A DNA stretch of 64,000 nucleotides from Lysobacterales bacterium (GCA_016721015.1 JADKJL010000007.1:62001-126000); one strand, 5' to 3'; counted from the stretch's first letter, positions 1 through 10,020 are shown. Numbers and translations: made by a program. The notes: generated from the letters alone by a model not told the origin.

Positions 1-421
1 CCCGCTTGGCGAGCAGCACGATTTGCTGATGGCGAACCTGATCGCTCAGGGCGAGGCGCTGGCGTTCGGCAAGACCGCTGACGAAGTTCGCGCCGAAGGC
101 ACCGATGAAGCGCTGGTGCCGCATCGCACGTTCGAGGGCAACCGCCCCAGCAACACAATTCTGGCTGCGAAGCTGACACCCCATTCACTGGGCTCACTGG
201 TGGCGCTGTATGAACACAGCGTCTTTGTGCAAGGCGTGATCTGGAACATCGACTCATTCGATCAGTGGGGCGTCGAACTGGGCAAGCAACTGGCCCAAAA
301 AACCGTTGCCGAACTCTGCCAGAAGACCTCGCCGGATCTCAGCCATGACAGTTCGACCAATGCCTTGATCCGTCGATATCGGCGGTTGCGCGACGGCGAG
401 CCATCTGGAGCTGGCGCATGA
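1..421 (+). CDS. pgi: Glucose-6-phosphate isomerase, C-terminal part (5' end outside window)
   Basis: This is the last ~140 codons of phosphoglucose isomerase, which interconverts glucose-6-phosphate and fructose-6-phosphate in the cytoplasm. The open frame enters from the left edge at base 2 with PLGEQHDLLMANLIAQ. It contains the family's C-terminal pattern, a glutamine/glycine-rich segment followed by SFDQWGVELGKQLA. The stop TGA (419-421) overlaps the ATG of pgm by four bases (ATGA), so the two genes are translationally coupled. The upstream catalytic domain is not visible. The identification is firm from the C-terminus alone. Confidence 0.93.
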   Translation, partial: PLGEQHDLLMANLIAQGEALAFGKTADEVRAEGTDEALVPHRTFEGNRPSNTILAAKLTPHSLGSLVALYEHSVFVQGVIWNIDSFDQWGVELGKQLAQKTVAELCQKTSPDLSHDSSTNALIRRYRRLRDGEPSGAGA

Positions 422-2064
422 GCCAGAAGATCAGCCCGCTGGCCGGTTTGCCGGCACCGAAATCGATTCTTGTCGATGTCGCAAAGCTGCTTGCCGCGTA
501 TGCCGATCTGAAGCCCGATCCCGGGCTGCCCGAGCAACGCGTGAGCTTCGGCACGTCGGGACATCGCGGCAGTTCGTTCGCTCGCAGCTTCAACGAATGG
601 CACATCCTCGCGATCAGTCAGGCGATTTGTGACTATCGAAAGAGCAAGGATATCGATGGCCCCTTGTTCATTGGCGCGGATACCCATGCGTTGTCGCAAC
701 CCGCATTTGAAACGGCACTGGAAGTGCTGGCTGCGAATGGCGTGCACGCAATGATCTCGACAAACGGAGCGTTCACACCGACGCCGGCCATTTCGCATGC
801 AATCCTGGTTCACAACCGTGGCCGCCGCAGTGGGCTCGCCGACGGCATTGTCGTCACGCCCTCGCACAATCCGCCGGACAATGGCGGGTTCAAGTACAAC
901 CCGACCAACGGAGGCCCGGCCGACACCGAAGTCACCGGCTGGATCCAGGATCGTGCCAATGCGCTGCTTGAAAGTGATCTTGGCCAGGTCAAGCGCATGC
1001 CTTTCGCGTTGGCGCGCAAGGCGTCGACGACGCGGCAGCACGATTATCTGAACAGCTATGTCGCGGATCTCACCCACGTCATCGATCTTGATGCGATACG
1101 CAGCGCCGGCATTCACATGGGCGTGGATCCGCTCGGTGGTGCCGGAGTGCACTATTGGCCAGCCATTGCCGAACGCTACAACCTCGATCTGACCGTCGTC
1201 AGCAACGAGGTCGATGCGCAATTTGCATTCATGAGCGTGGATTGGGATGGCAAGATCCGGATGGATCCTTCGTCATCGTATGCGATGCAAAGGCTGATCG
1301 GACTCAAGACGAAATATGACGTCGCCTTCGCCTGCGACACCGATCACGACCGTCATGGCATCGTCACCCGAAGTGGCGGATTGATGCCGCCGAACCACTA
1401 TCTTTCAGTCCTGATCGACTATCTGTTCCAGCACCGACCGCAATGGAGTCCGCAAGCCGGTGTCGGCAAGACCGTTGTGAGCACGGCGCTGATCGATCGT
1501 GTTGCAAAGAGGCTGGGCAGAAAGTTGCTTGAAGTACCGGTCGGCTTCAAATGGTTTTCGCAGGGATTGTTCGATGGTTCGCTGGGCTTTGGCTGCGAAG
1601 AAAGTGCAGGCGCGTCGCTGCTGCGCCGTGATGGCTCGGTATGGACCACGGACAAGGACGGTCTTGTGCCCGCATTGCTGTCGGCGGAAATCACCGCGCG
1701 ACAAGGCAAGGATCCGAACGAACTGTTCGTGCAACTCACCCGCGAGCTCGGCACGCCCTACGCGGATCGGGTCGAAGCAGTAGCCACGCCAGCCCAGAAA
1801 TCAAAGCTGGCCAGGTTGTCGCCGGATCAATTGCACAGCGACCTGTTGGCTGGCGAGCAGATTGAACAAGTACTCGACCATGCCCCCGGCAACCATGCGG
1901 CGATTGGTGGAATCAAGGCGATTGCGGCCAGCGGCTGGTTTGCAGCGCGCCCTTCCGGCACCGAGGCGATCTACAAGATCTATGCGGAAAGTTTCAAGAG
2001 TGAGCAACACCTGCAGGACATCCTCAAGCAGGCCCAGCATATCGTCGACACGGCGATTGCCTGA
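418..2064 (+). CDS. pgm: Alpha-D-glucose phosphate-specific phosphoglucomutase
   Basis: The 548-aa enzyme interconverts glucose-1-phosphate and glucose-6-phosphate. The phosphoserine loop TPSHNPP lies at about residues 147-153 (catalytic Ser149), the Mg-binding loop DTDHDRHG at 307-314, the sugar-binding loop GCEESAG near 395 and the phosphate-binding RPSGTE near 520. The length matches the E. coli Pgm type (about 546 aa) rather than the ManB/AlgC type. The start overlaps the pgi stop, and tkt follows closely, so pgi-pgm-tkt look like one operon. The product of the nearby GH94 phosphorylase-like protein would be this enzyme's substrate. Confidence 0.96.
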   Translation: MSQKISPLAGLPAPKSILVDVAKLLAAYADLKPDPGLPEQRVSFGTSGHRGSSFARSFNEWHILAISQAICDYRKSKDIDGPLFIGADTHALSQPAFETALEVLAANGVHAMISTNGAFTPTPAISHAILVHNRGRRSGLADGIVVTPSHNPPDNGGFKYNPTNGGPADTEVTGWIQDRANALLESDLGQVKRMPFALARKASTTRQHDYLNSYVADLTHVIDLDAIRSAGIHMGVDPLGGAGVHYWPAIAERYNLDLTVVSNEVDAQFAFMSVDWDGKIRMDPSSSYAMQRLIGLKTKYDVAFACDTDHDRHGIVTRSGGLMPPNHYLSVLIDYLFQHRPQWSPQAGVGKTVVSTALIDRVAKRLGRKLLEVPVGFKWFSQGLFDGSLGFGCEESAGASLLRRDGSVWTTDKDGLVPALLSAEITARQGKDPNELFVQLTRELGTPYADRVEAVATPAQKSKLARLSPDQLHSDLLAGEQIEQVLDHAPGNHAAIGGIKAIAASGWFAARPSGTEAIYKIYAESFKSEQHLQDILKQAQHIVDTAIA

Positions 2065-2103
2065 AGCCTGATGGGCTCGACAGAAACCGCGCAAGGAATT
2101 CCC

Positions 2104-4152
2104 ATGGCCACTGATCTCGACCAGCAATGCATCGATACGCTCCGCTTCCTGTCGGTGGACATGGTGCAGAAAGCCGGCAGTGGTCATCCCGGCTTGCCAC
2201 TTGGCGCAGCACCGATGGCCTACGTGCTGTGGACACGGCATCTCAAACACCACCCAGCGAATCCGCACTGGGTCGATCGCGATCGATTCGTTCTCTCCGC
2301 CGGGCATGGTTCGGCCTTGCTCTACAGCTTGTTGCACATGACCGGCTACGATCTTTCGCTCGACGAAATCAAGAGATTCCGTCAGTGGGGCAGCCGCACG
2401 CCAGGACATCCCGAGCGCGGCCACACGCCGGGCGTCGAAGTGACGACCGGCCCACTTGGCCAGGGAATGGCGAACGCGGTTGGAATGGCGATCGGCGAAG
2501 CGAATCTTGCGGCCCGATACAATCGCGACGGTCACTCTGTGATCGATCACCGCACCTGGGCCATCGTCAGCGATGGCGACCTGATGGAAGGTGTGGCCTC
2601 TGAAGCCGCGTCGCTGGCCGGACACCTGAAGCTGGGCAAATTGATTTGCCTTTACGACGACAATTTCGTGATGCTGTCATCGGGCACCGACATCACGTTT
2701 TCCGAAGATCGTGCCCAACGTTTTCAAGCTTATGGCTGGCACACGATCAGCGTCGCCGATGGCAACGATGTTGCCGCAATCGACGCGGCCCTGAATGCGG
2801 CCCGTGCGGAAACCACACGCCCATCGCTGATCCTGATTCGCACCCATATCGGCTTCGGCTCACCCGAGCAGGACAGCTTCAAGGCACATGGCTCGCCACT
2901 CGGCGTCGAGGATGTGAAAAAAACAAAGCAGAACCTTGGCTGGCCGGCCGAACCTCCGTTCCTGATTCCGGCGCCGGCGCTTGAGCATTTTCGCCAGGCG
3001 CTTGAGCGCGGCCAGGATGCCGAGAACGAATGGAACCGACGTCTGGGGGCATACGCAAAGGCATTCCCCGATCTGGTGAAAGAACTGCAAGAAAGTCTGC
3101 GTGGCCAATTGGTCGACGGCTGGGACGCCGACATTCCGTCGTTTCCCGCCGATGCCAAGGGCATGGCTACACGCGTCGCCGGAGGCATCGTGATGAACGC
3201 CATTGCGGCGAAGGTCGCCGCACTCGTGGGCGGCTCGGCCGATCTCGATCCATCCACGCATACCGCATTGAAAGGCCTGGGCGACTTCAATCCACATGTG
3301 ACAGCCGGGGAAGACACCCAAGGTTCCGACGTGGCCGGATGGAGCTACAAAGGTTGCAACCTGCACTTCGGCGTGCGCGAACACGCGATGGGCGCCATCG
3401 TCAACGGACTCGCGGCACATGGGGGCTTCGTGCCATTTGGCGCGACCTTTCTGGTGTTTTCCGACTACATGCGCCCGGCAATCCGGCTGGCTGCGTTGAT
3501 GGGCCTGCATGTCGTCTTCGTCTTCACCCATGACAGCATTGCACTCGGCGAGGACGGGCCAACCCACCAACCGGTGGAACAGTTGGCCAGCTTGCGCGCG
3601 ATTCCCAATCTCACTCTCATCCGACCCTGCGACGCGAACGAGACTGCGGTGGCATGGAAAGTCGCCATGGAAACCCGCGATCGACCGGTGTTGCTTGCGC
3701 TGACCCGGCAGGATGTCGTCACCCTGGATCGCAACCGCTACGCCGGCGCGGATGGGCTGCGGCGCGGTGCCTACATATTGAGCGACACCGGGCAGCGCAA
3801 GCCCTCGATCATCCTCATTGCCAGCGGTTCGGAAGTCGCCCTCATCGTGGCTGCAGCCGAAATCCTGCAAAAGGAGGGCATCGCCGTGCGCTGCGTATCG
3901 ATGCCGAGTTGGGAATTGTTCGAGGCACAGACCGCGAGCTACCGTGATGAGGTATTGCCGCCCGAGGTAAGCGCGCGACTTGCCGTGGAATTGGGCGTTG
4001 CCCAGGGCTGGCAGCGTTATACCGGCGAGCAGGGTGACATGCTCGGGGTCGAACGGTTCGGCGCCTCCGCGCCGGCTGCGGTGGTGCTTCGCGAATATGG
4101 ATTCACCGTTGAGAATGTCGTGGCACGGGCGCGTAAATTGCAGCTACCCTGA
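2104..4152 (+). CDS. tkt: Transketolase
   Basis: This thiamine-diphosphate enzyme of the non-oxidative pentose phosphate pathway transfers two-carbon ketol units. The N-terminal domain carries SGHPGLPLG and the cofactor motif SDGDLMEG. The middle pyrimidine-binding domain carries the catalytic glutamate in VREHAMG and the loop EDGPTHQPVEQLASLR. I chose the ATG at 2104 (682 aa) because AAGGA stands 7 bases before it. An in-frame ATG at 2071 would add 11 residues but has no good ribosome site. The gene lies 39 bp after pgm on the same strand and converges on gnd. Confidence 0.96.
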   Translation: MATDLDQQCIDTLRFLSVDMVQKAGSGHPGLPLGAAPMAYVLWTRHLKHHPANPHWVDRDRFVLSAGHGSALLYSLLHMTGYDLSLDEIKRFRQWGSRTPGHPERGHTPGVEVTTGPLGQGMANAVGMAIGEANLAARYNRDGHSVIDHRTWAIVSDGDLMEGVASEAASLAGHLKLGKLICLYDDNFVMLSSGTDITFSEDRAQRFQAYGWHTISVADGNDVAAIDAALNAARAETTRPSLILIRTHIGFGSPEQDSFKAHGSPLGVEDVKKTKQNLGWPAEPPFLIPAPALEHFRQALERGQDAENEWNRRLGAYAKAFPDLVKELQESLRGQLVDGWDADIPSFPADAKGMATRVAGGIVMNAIAAKVAALVGGSADLDPSTHTALKGLGDFNPHVTAGEDTQGSDVAGWSYKGCNLHFGVREHAMGAIVNGLAAHGGFVPFGATFLVFSDYMRPAIRLAALMGLHVVFVFTHDSIALGEDGPTHQPVEQLASLRAIPNLTLIRPCDANETAVAWKVAMETRDRPVLLALTRQDVVTLDRNRYAGADGLRRGAYILSDTGQRKPSIILIASGSEVALIVAAAEILQKEGIAVRCVSMPSWELFEAQTASYRDEVLPPEVSARLAVELGVAQGWQRYTGEQGDMLGVERFGASAPAAVVLREYGFTVENVVARARKLQLP

Positions 4153-4172
4153 TCGCGCAACAGTCTTGAACG

Positions 4173-5084
4173 CTATTTGGTCTCGCGCTTGATCGGATGG
4201 CCACCGAATTCGTTGCGCATCGCCGAAAGCAGTTTGTCGGTGAACGATTCGGTATCGCGGGAGCGCAATCGCTCGATGAGTGAAAGGGTAATCACCGGCG
4301 CTGGCACGTTGAGGTCAATCGCTTCGTTGACGGTCCAGCGTCCTTCGCCGGAATCCACAACGTATGGCGCAATGCCATCCATGCCCGGATTCTTGCCCAA
4401 GGCATCGGTGGTCAGTTCAAGCAGCCACGAACGCACGACGCTGCCGTAGCGCCAGATTTCGCCGATCTGGTGAAGATCGAGGTTGAAATCAGCTTTGTGT
4501 TGCAGGATCGAGAACCCTTCCGCATACGACTGCATGAGGCCGTACTCGATGCCGTTGTGGACCATCTTGGTGAAGTGACCGGAACCTACCGGCCCTACCC
4601 GTCCCCACCCCTGGTTCTTGCCCGGCGCCAGTGTCTCGAAGATCGGTCGCAGCGACTCGACGGTTTTTTCATCACCACCAATCATCATGCTGTAACCCTG
4701 CTCAAGACCCCACACGCCACCGCTCGTGCCGCAATCCACATAGCCCAACCCCTTGCCGGCGTATAGATCCGCGCGACGCAAGGTGTCCTTGTAGTTGGAG
4801 TTGCCACCATCGATCACGGTGTCGCCGGATGCCAGCAAGGGCAGCAACGCATTGACGCTGTCATCGGTTATTTTTCCGGAAGGCACCATGAGCCAGATGA
4901 CGCGTGGCGTCGGAACGGCCTCGATCAGCGCCTGCAGCGAATCGCAGGGTGTAACGCCATTGGCATGCGCCTTGTTGCGTGCCTCGTTGTCGGGATCAAA
5001 GCCGGCGACCTTGTGACTGCCACCGATCAGGCGCTGTGCCATGTTGGCGCCCATGCGCCCCAAACCGACCATGCCAAGTTGCAT
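4173..5084 (-). CDS. gnd: 6-phosphogluconate dehydrogenase, decarboxylating (short form)
   Basis: This enzyme oxidises 6-phosphogluconate to ribulose-5-phosphate and CO2. The 303-residue length marks it as the short (GndA/YqeC-like) type, not the ~470-residue enterobacterial form. It begins MQLGMVGLGRMGANMA, a Rossmann nucleotide-binding start, and carries the substrate loop GTSGGVWGLEQG near residue 125 and the catalytic segment HFTKMVHNGIEYG near 180. The gene converges with tkt, separated by 20 bp. Longer upstream starts exist, but the Rossmann fold begins directly at this ATG. Cofactor preference cannot be read safely from the sequence. Confidence 0.93.
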   Translation of the reverse strand: MQLGMVGLGRMGANMAQRLIGGSHKVAGFDPDNEARNKAHANGVTPCDSLQALIEAVPTPRVIWLMVPSGKITDDSVNALLPLLASGDTVIDGGNSNYKDTLRRADLYAGKGLGYVDCGTSGGVWGLEQGYSMMIGGDEKTVESLRPIFETLAPGKNQGWGRVGPVGSGHFTKMVHNGIEYGLMQSYAEGFSILQHKADFNLDLHQIGEIWRYGSVVRSWLLELTTDALGKNPGMDGIAPYVVDSGEGRWTVNEAIDLNVPAPVITLSLIERLRSRDTESFTDKLLSAMRNEFGGHPIKRETK

Positions 5085-5296
5085 TGGATTGCTCCGTAAC
5101 GAAAACGGTAAACGAGACAGCCAATGACCTTGGTTGTCCCGCCTATAGTAAGTCCGCCCGATGACCTGCGGATAACCGGTGCACGCGATCCGCTGACGCC
5201 CGAGCCGGTGAGATCGCATTGCGCGAACCCATTCATTGAAGCGGGCATACCATGTAACGCACGCGCAAGAGTTGCGAGCGAAAATCAAGTCGTTGG

Positions 5297-5707
5297 ATGA
5301 CCTCAAGAGAGCGGACTCTCATGCCATCACAAATCCTGTTCGCAAAGAATGCACGCCTGCTTTCCAACGGAAACTACACGGTGATGCTCACCGACGTGGG
5401 ATCCGGATTCAGCCGCTGGAAAGATCTCGCGATCACGCGCTGGCGCGAAGACCCGACCGTCGACGGGTGGGGCAGTTACATCCTGGTTGCCGATGTGGAT
5501 AGCGGCGCAGTCTGGTCCGCTGGCGTGCAGCCGTGTGCGGCGTCGCTTGACCCTGCGGTATGTCATCCGATTCGATCGTGTGCTTCCAGCGACGCGAGGA
5601 AACACTTACGACGATGCTCGACGTCATCGTGGATGGCGATCGCGATGCCGAAGTGCGTCGAGTCACCCTCGTCAACCATGACGAGAGGATTCGAAATATC
5701 ATGCTGA
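5297..5707 (+). pseudogene. N-terminal fragment of the GH94 protein, out of frame with the main ORF
   Basis: Residues 10-79 contain LLSNGNYTVMLTDVGSGFSR, WKDLAITRWRED and WGSYILVADVDSGAVWSAG. This is the conserved first segment of the beta-sandwich domain in cyclic beta-1,2-glucan synthase (NdvB/ChvB) C-terminal halves. Similarity ends at about base 5533, after which this frame becomes unrelated sequence. The protein continues in frame +1 from about base 5584, within the ORF starting at 5560. The coding sequence is therefore interrupted by an indel, or by a pair of them, between 5534 and 5584. The likely original start is the ATG at 5297 or 5321. A sequencing error is possible. Confidence 0.7.
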
Positions 5708-8700
5708 CCTCGTACGCCGAACTCGTGCTCGGTTGCATGGCGGCGGATGCCGCGCATCCAGCGTTCTCCAAGATGTTCGTGGAAACCGAATGGGTGGCAG
5801 CCGACGGCATCCTTCTCGCAACACGGCGTCATCGGACACCCGACGATCCGCATGTATGGGCTGCGCACGTTGCCAGCGTCGTCGATGAGGATACAAAGAC
5901 GATCGAATTTGAAAGCGATCGCGCAAGATTCATCGGGCGTGGGCGCACGTTGCGCAATGCGATCGCGATGCAGCCTGATTGCACCCTGTCGAACACGGCA
6001 GGATGCGTGCTCGATCCTGTCCTCAGCCTGCGTCGGTACGTTCACGTCGGGGCAGGCGCAAGCGTGCGGATCGAGTTCTGGACGTGCGCTGCGGCGACTC
6101 GTGAAGCGGCGCTGGAGTTGGCCCGCGAGCTGACCGCGGAAGCGGCCTTCGGCATCGCGCAGGCGAGCGCGGCGCGTTACCTGGCCAACGAGAGCGAGCG
6201 CCTCGCGATCGGCAAGTCCGCAACGCAGCGCTGCCAGAAATTCGTCCATCCATTGCTGTATGCAGATCCTCTGTGGCGCGCATCGCCCATGCAGATCCAG
6301 GCTGCAAGTGGCGGCGCTCCCATTCTCTGGGCGAAAGGCATTTCCGGAGACCGACCGATCATTTCAATGCGAATCGCCAAGATCGCAGATCTCGATCACG
6401 TTCGTGACTTGCTCGGTGCACAACGATTCTGGTGCGGGCGTCGACTTGATGTTGATGTCGTTCTGCTGGACGTCACGTCGTCGCGTGAAGAAGCACCGCT
6501 TCAGGTCGCCTTGCAGGCGCTTGCGAAAGAACGGATCGAGAGCTTGCAGGCGGAGCGGGAAGGCGCTGTGGCGGCGGTGTTCGTGTTGCGTGACCTGGAT
6601 ATCGATCAAGGCTTGCGCGATGGCTTGGCTGCGGTGGCACGCGTGGTGCTGGATGCCGCGTCGAGCGGCATGGATCGCGCAGTGGACAGCCACGATATGC
6701 GTGTTCAATCGGAGCAGATCGACGCTGCAGGGTTCCGCCGGCCGACCCTGCCATTGTCGAATGCCGCTGATGTCACCAGCGGCGCGCTCCTGGATCGGGG
6801 ATCGAAGGCGACCGAGTTCGATTGCGGCTACGGCGGTTTCGCAGATCGCGGACGAAGCTACGTCATCACGCTGGATGCCGAGCGTTGCACGCCCATGCCA
6901 TGGACAAATGTAATCGCGAATCCGCAGTTCGGCTTTCTGGCCACCGCGGAAGGTGGCGGCCACACCTTTGCGGTCAACAGCCAGCAGAATCCGCTGACGC
7001 CCTGGCCGAACGATCCGGTCAGCGATGCGCCCCATGAAATACTCTATCTGCGCGATGTCGATAGTGGGGCGCTCTGGAGCGCGACCGCACTGCCGATCCG
7101 GGTACCGGGAGCGAGCTACCGGATCGAGCATGGCAGAGGTTACAGCCGCTATGCCCACTCCGCGCATGGAATCGAAACCGAGCTGACCCAGCTTGTGCCC
7201 ATCGGCGATCCGATCAAGTTGTCGCGCCTGCGTATCTGCAACCGCTCCGGTCGCGCACGGAGGCTGTCAATCACCGCCTACGTCGAATGGGCGCTCGGCG
7301 CGAACGGAACAACTTCCGCGCCATACGTGGTGACGCAGCTCAACCCGGCGACCGGCGCATTGTTCGCGCGCAACGCGTGGCGGCCGGAATTCGGCAAGCG
7401 GGTCGCGTTCGCGGATCTGGGTGGATTGCAGTCGTCATGGACCGGCGATCGCGCAGAATTTCTCGGCGATCTCGGTGCGCTCGATCGGCCCGCTGCACTT
7501 GCGCGTGACACGGCCTTGTCCGGCCGCGTCGGCGCGGCGCTCGACCCCTGCGCGGCACTGCAGACGACCGTCGACCTGGCCATCGATGCAGATGTCGAAA
7601 TCGTTTTTCTGCTGGGCCAATCGGAATCTTCGATGGCTGCTGAAGCCCTCATCATGAAATATCGGGCGATCAGTTCGGAGCTCGTTCTGCAAGAAGTCGT
7701 TTCATTCTGGGACGACATGCTCGACACCGTGCAGGTACGCACCCCGGATCGGGCGATGGACCTGATGCTCAACGGCTGGCTGCTCTATCAGGTGCTTGCC
7801 TGCCGGCTGTGGGCGCGCACGGCATATTACCAATCGAGTGGCGCCTACGGATTTCGCGATCAGCTGCAAGACGTGATGGCACTGTGCGTCGCGAAACCCG
7901 GAATCGCACGCCAGCACCTGTTGCGCGCCAGCGCTCGCCAATTCGTCGAAGGCGATGTCCAGCACTGGTGGCTGCCGCCATCCGGACAGGGCATCCGCAC
8001 GCGCATCACTGACGATCGAATCTGGCTGCCGTATGTGGTGCTGCACTACCTTGGCGTCACCGGTGACGCCGCCGTGCTCGATGAGAGCGCGCCTTTCCTG
8101 GAGGGCAAGCCGCTCAAGGATAGTGAAAACGAGTCGTTCTTCCAACCGGGCGTTTCCAGCCAAACCGGCAGCGTGTACGAGCATTGTGCGCGCGCGCTCG
8201 ACAGCAGCCTTTCCCTCGGAGCACATGGATTGCCCCTGTTCGGCACCGGCGACTGGAACGATGGCATGAACCGTGTCGGCAGCGGCGGCAAAGGCGAGAG
8301 TGTGTGGCTGGCGTGGCTGTTGCTCGACACGATCGAACGCTTCGCCCCACTTGCGTTGAAGCGCAGCGATCAAACGCGCGTCCGGCGCTGGAAAGCGTTT
8401 GCCGCCACCGTCAAGGCCGCCATCGAGACCGCCGGTTGGGATGGCGAATGGTATCGACGTGGCTATTACGACGATGGTTCGCCGCTCGGCTCGAGCAGCA
8501 ACAAGGAATGCACGATCGACACGATCGCCCAGTCATGGAGCGTAATGTCCGGGCAAGCCGATCCCGCTCACTCGGTCTCGGCCATGCAGGCTGTCGATGC
8601 GCGGCTGATCGATCGTCGCAACAAGATTGCGTTGCTGTTCACGCCGCCGTTTGAACACACGGAGAAGGAGCCGGGCTATATCAAGGGATATCCACCGGGC

Positions 8701-9249
8701 GTTCGCGAGAACGGTGGTCAGTACACGCATGGCTCACTCTGGTCGATTTTCGCCTGGGCGGGTCTCGGCGACGGTGACAAGGCCGGCGAGTTGTTTGACA
8801 TCCTCAATCCGATCCGTCACGCCGACGGCCCCGAGGCCATCGAACGCTTCAAGGTCGAACCCTACATTTCCTGTGCCGACGTTTATTCGGTCGAGCCGTT
8901 GACCGGGCACGGTGGCTGGACCTGGTACAGCGGATCGGCTGGCTGGCTCTACCGCGCCGGACTGGAGGCAATTCTCGGCTTTCGTCCCTGCGGGGATCAC
9001 TTGCTGATCGATCCCTGCATTCCGAAAACATGGCCAGCCTTCAGCATCGCGTATCGCTACCACTCGTCGCACTACACCATTGAAGTGGAAAACCCACTCG
9101 GTGTCTGCCGCGGCATCGCGCGCATCGAACTCGACGGTATCCCGGCAGACAGCATGACATTCGTCGGAACTGGAGTCCGCCTGCCCCTGACTGACGACGC
9201 GCGCGCCCATCATGTTCGCGTCGTCCTCGGCAGGAACGAACGGCACTGA
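5560..9249 (+). CDS. GH94-family beta-glucan phosphorylase-like protein (NdvB C-terminal-half type)
   Basis: This long frame (1229 codons from the first ATG) holds most of a GH94 protein. It has the rest of the first beta-sandwich (LTSYAELVLG, AAHPAFSKMFVETE), a second sandwich (CGYGGFADRGRSYVI, NSQQNPLTPWPNDPVSD), and the alpha/alpha barrel with the catalytic-acid motif GTGDWNDGMNRVG (Asp898 or Asp901). Near the C-terminus are PPGVRENGGQYTHG and LTGHGGWTWYSGSAGW. This layout matches the phosphorylase half of cyclic beta-1,2-glucan synthase. The membrane glycosyltransferase half is missing, as in stand-alone 1,2-beta-oligoglucan phosphorylases. GH94 enzymes release glucose-1-phosphate, so pgm and pgi nearby fit. 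The true N-terminus is in another frame (5297-5533). Confidence 0.85.
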   Translation: MSSDSIVCFQRREETLTTMLDVIVDGDRDAEVRRVTLVNHDERIRNIMLTSYAELVLGCMAADAAHPAFSKMFVETEWVAADGILLATRRHRTPDDPHVWAAHVASVVDEDTKTIEFESDRARFIGRGRTLRNAIAMQPDCTLSNTAGCVLDPVLSLRRYVHVGAGASVRIEFWTCAAATREAALELARELTAEAAFGIAQASAARYLANESERLAIGKSATQRCQKFVHPLLYADPLWRASPMQIQAASGGAPILWAKGISGDRPIISMRIAKIADLDHVRDLLGAQRFWCGRRLDVDVVLLDVTSSREEAPLQVALQALAKERIESLQAEREGAVAAVFVLRDLDIDQGLRDGLAAVARVVLDAASSGMDRAVDSHDMRVQSEQIDAAGFRRPTLPLSNAADVTSGALLDRGSKATEFDCGYGGFADRGRSYVITLDAERCTPMPWTNVIANPQFGFLATAEGGGHTFAVNSQQNPLTPWPNDPVSDAPHEILYLRDVDSGALWSATALPIRVPGASYRIEHGRGYSRYAHSAHGIETELTQLVPIGDPIKLSRLRICNRSGRARRLSITAYVEWALGANGTTSAPYVVTQLNPATGALFARNAWRPEFGKRVAFADLGGLQSSWTGDRAEFLGDLGALDRPAALARDTALSGRVGAALDPCAALQTTVDLAIDADVEIVFLLGQSESSMAAEALIMKYRAISSELVLQEVVSFWDDMLDTVQVRTPDRAMDLMLNGWLLYQVLACRLWARTAYYQSSGAYGFRDQLQDVMALCVAKPGIARQHLLRASARQFVEGDVQHWWLPPSGQGIRTRITDDRIWLPYVVLHYLGVTGDAAVLDESAPFLEGKPLKDSENESFFQPGVSSQTGSVYEHCARALDSSLSLGAHGLPLFGTGDWNDGMNRVGSGGKGESVWLAWLLLDTIERFAPLALKRSDQTRVRRWKAFAATVKAAIETAGWDGEWYRRGYYDDGSPLGSSSNKECTIDTIAQSWSVMSGQADPAHSVSAMQAVDARLIDRRNKIALLFTPPFEHTEKEPGYIKGYPPGVRENGGQYTHGSLWSIFAWAGLGDGDKAGELFDILNPIRHADGPEAIERFKVEPYISCADVYSVEPLTGHGGWTWYSGSAGWLYRAGLEAILGFRPCGDHLLIDPCIPKTWPAFSIAYRYHSSHYTIEVENPLGVCRGIARIELDGIPADSMTFVGTGVRLPLTDDARAHHVRVVLGRNERH

Positions 9250-9375
9250 TGCAGGCGCGATCAGGCTTCGATCCGACGACGTTTTCCAATGCCCAGCTTT
9301 TGCGTTTCAAGAAGAGAAAATCAGGGTGGGGGCCGGCAACGTACAATAAGTCTCCTTCACCTTTTGGATGATCCC

Positions 9376-9972
9376 ATGCGTATTTGCGTCTACTGCGCAT
9401 CCAGTCAGGAGTGCGATCCGCATTACCACGAGGTTGCCTTTCGTCTCGGCAAGCTGCTCGCGGAAGGGGGCTGCAGCGTGGTCTATGGCGGCGGCTCAGC
9501 GGGTTCGATGGGAGCGGTTGCCAATGGAGCTCTTTCCGCTGGCGGCGAAGTGGTTGGCATCCTTCCGAAATTCATGGCCGACCTGGAATGGGGACATCCG
9601 GGACTGACTCGACTCGAACTGGTCGAGGACATGCGCGAGCGCAAGCATCGCCTGCTGACCGGATCCGACGCGGTGATTGCCCTGCCCGGCGGTTGCGGCA
9701 CGCTGGAGGAATTGTTCGAGGCCATTACGCTGAAGCGGCTGGGCTTGTATTTCAATCCGATCATCCTGCTCAACACACGCGGCTTCTACACGCCGTTGCA
9801 GGGATTCATGGAGAGCGTGATCGAAGGTCAGTTCATGAACCGCGAGCATCTGGCCATGTGGAGCCTGGTAGATGATCCCGAGGACGCATTGCCGAGGATC
9901 CAGGCGACGCCACGCTGGCGCGAAGATGCGCGGGAAATCGCGGTGGTTCGGCGTGGTTCCGCATCGGCTTAG
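9376..9972 (+). CDS. LOG-family nucleotide 5'-monophosphate phosphoribohydrolase (TIGR00730)
   Basis: The 198-aa cytoplasmic protein has the family signature PGGCGTLEE at residues 104-112 and the nucleotide-fold GGGSAGSMGAVANGAL at 38-53. Characterised LOG proteins hydrolyse nucleoside 5'-monophosphates, either as cytokinin-activating enzymes or as general pyrimidine/purine nucleosidases, so the substrate here is open. I chose the ATG at 9376 because the fold starts at MRICVYCASS. The gene follows the GH94 gene by 126 bp and converges on the Sox region. Confidence 0.9.
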   Translation: MRICVYCASSQECDPHYHEVAFRLGKLLAEGGCSVVYGGGSAGSMGAVANGALSAGGEVVGILPKFMADLEWGHPGLTRLELVEDMRERKHRLLTGSDAVIALPGGCGTLEELFEAITLKRLGLYFNPIILLNTRGFYTPLQGFMESVIEGQFMNREHLAMWSLVDDPEDALPRIQATPRWREDAREIAVVRRGSASA

Positions 9973-10020
9973 CGTGCTGTTGAGGTGAAGCCTGGCCAAT
10001 CGCCTGATGCCTGATGGCGA

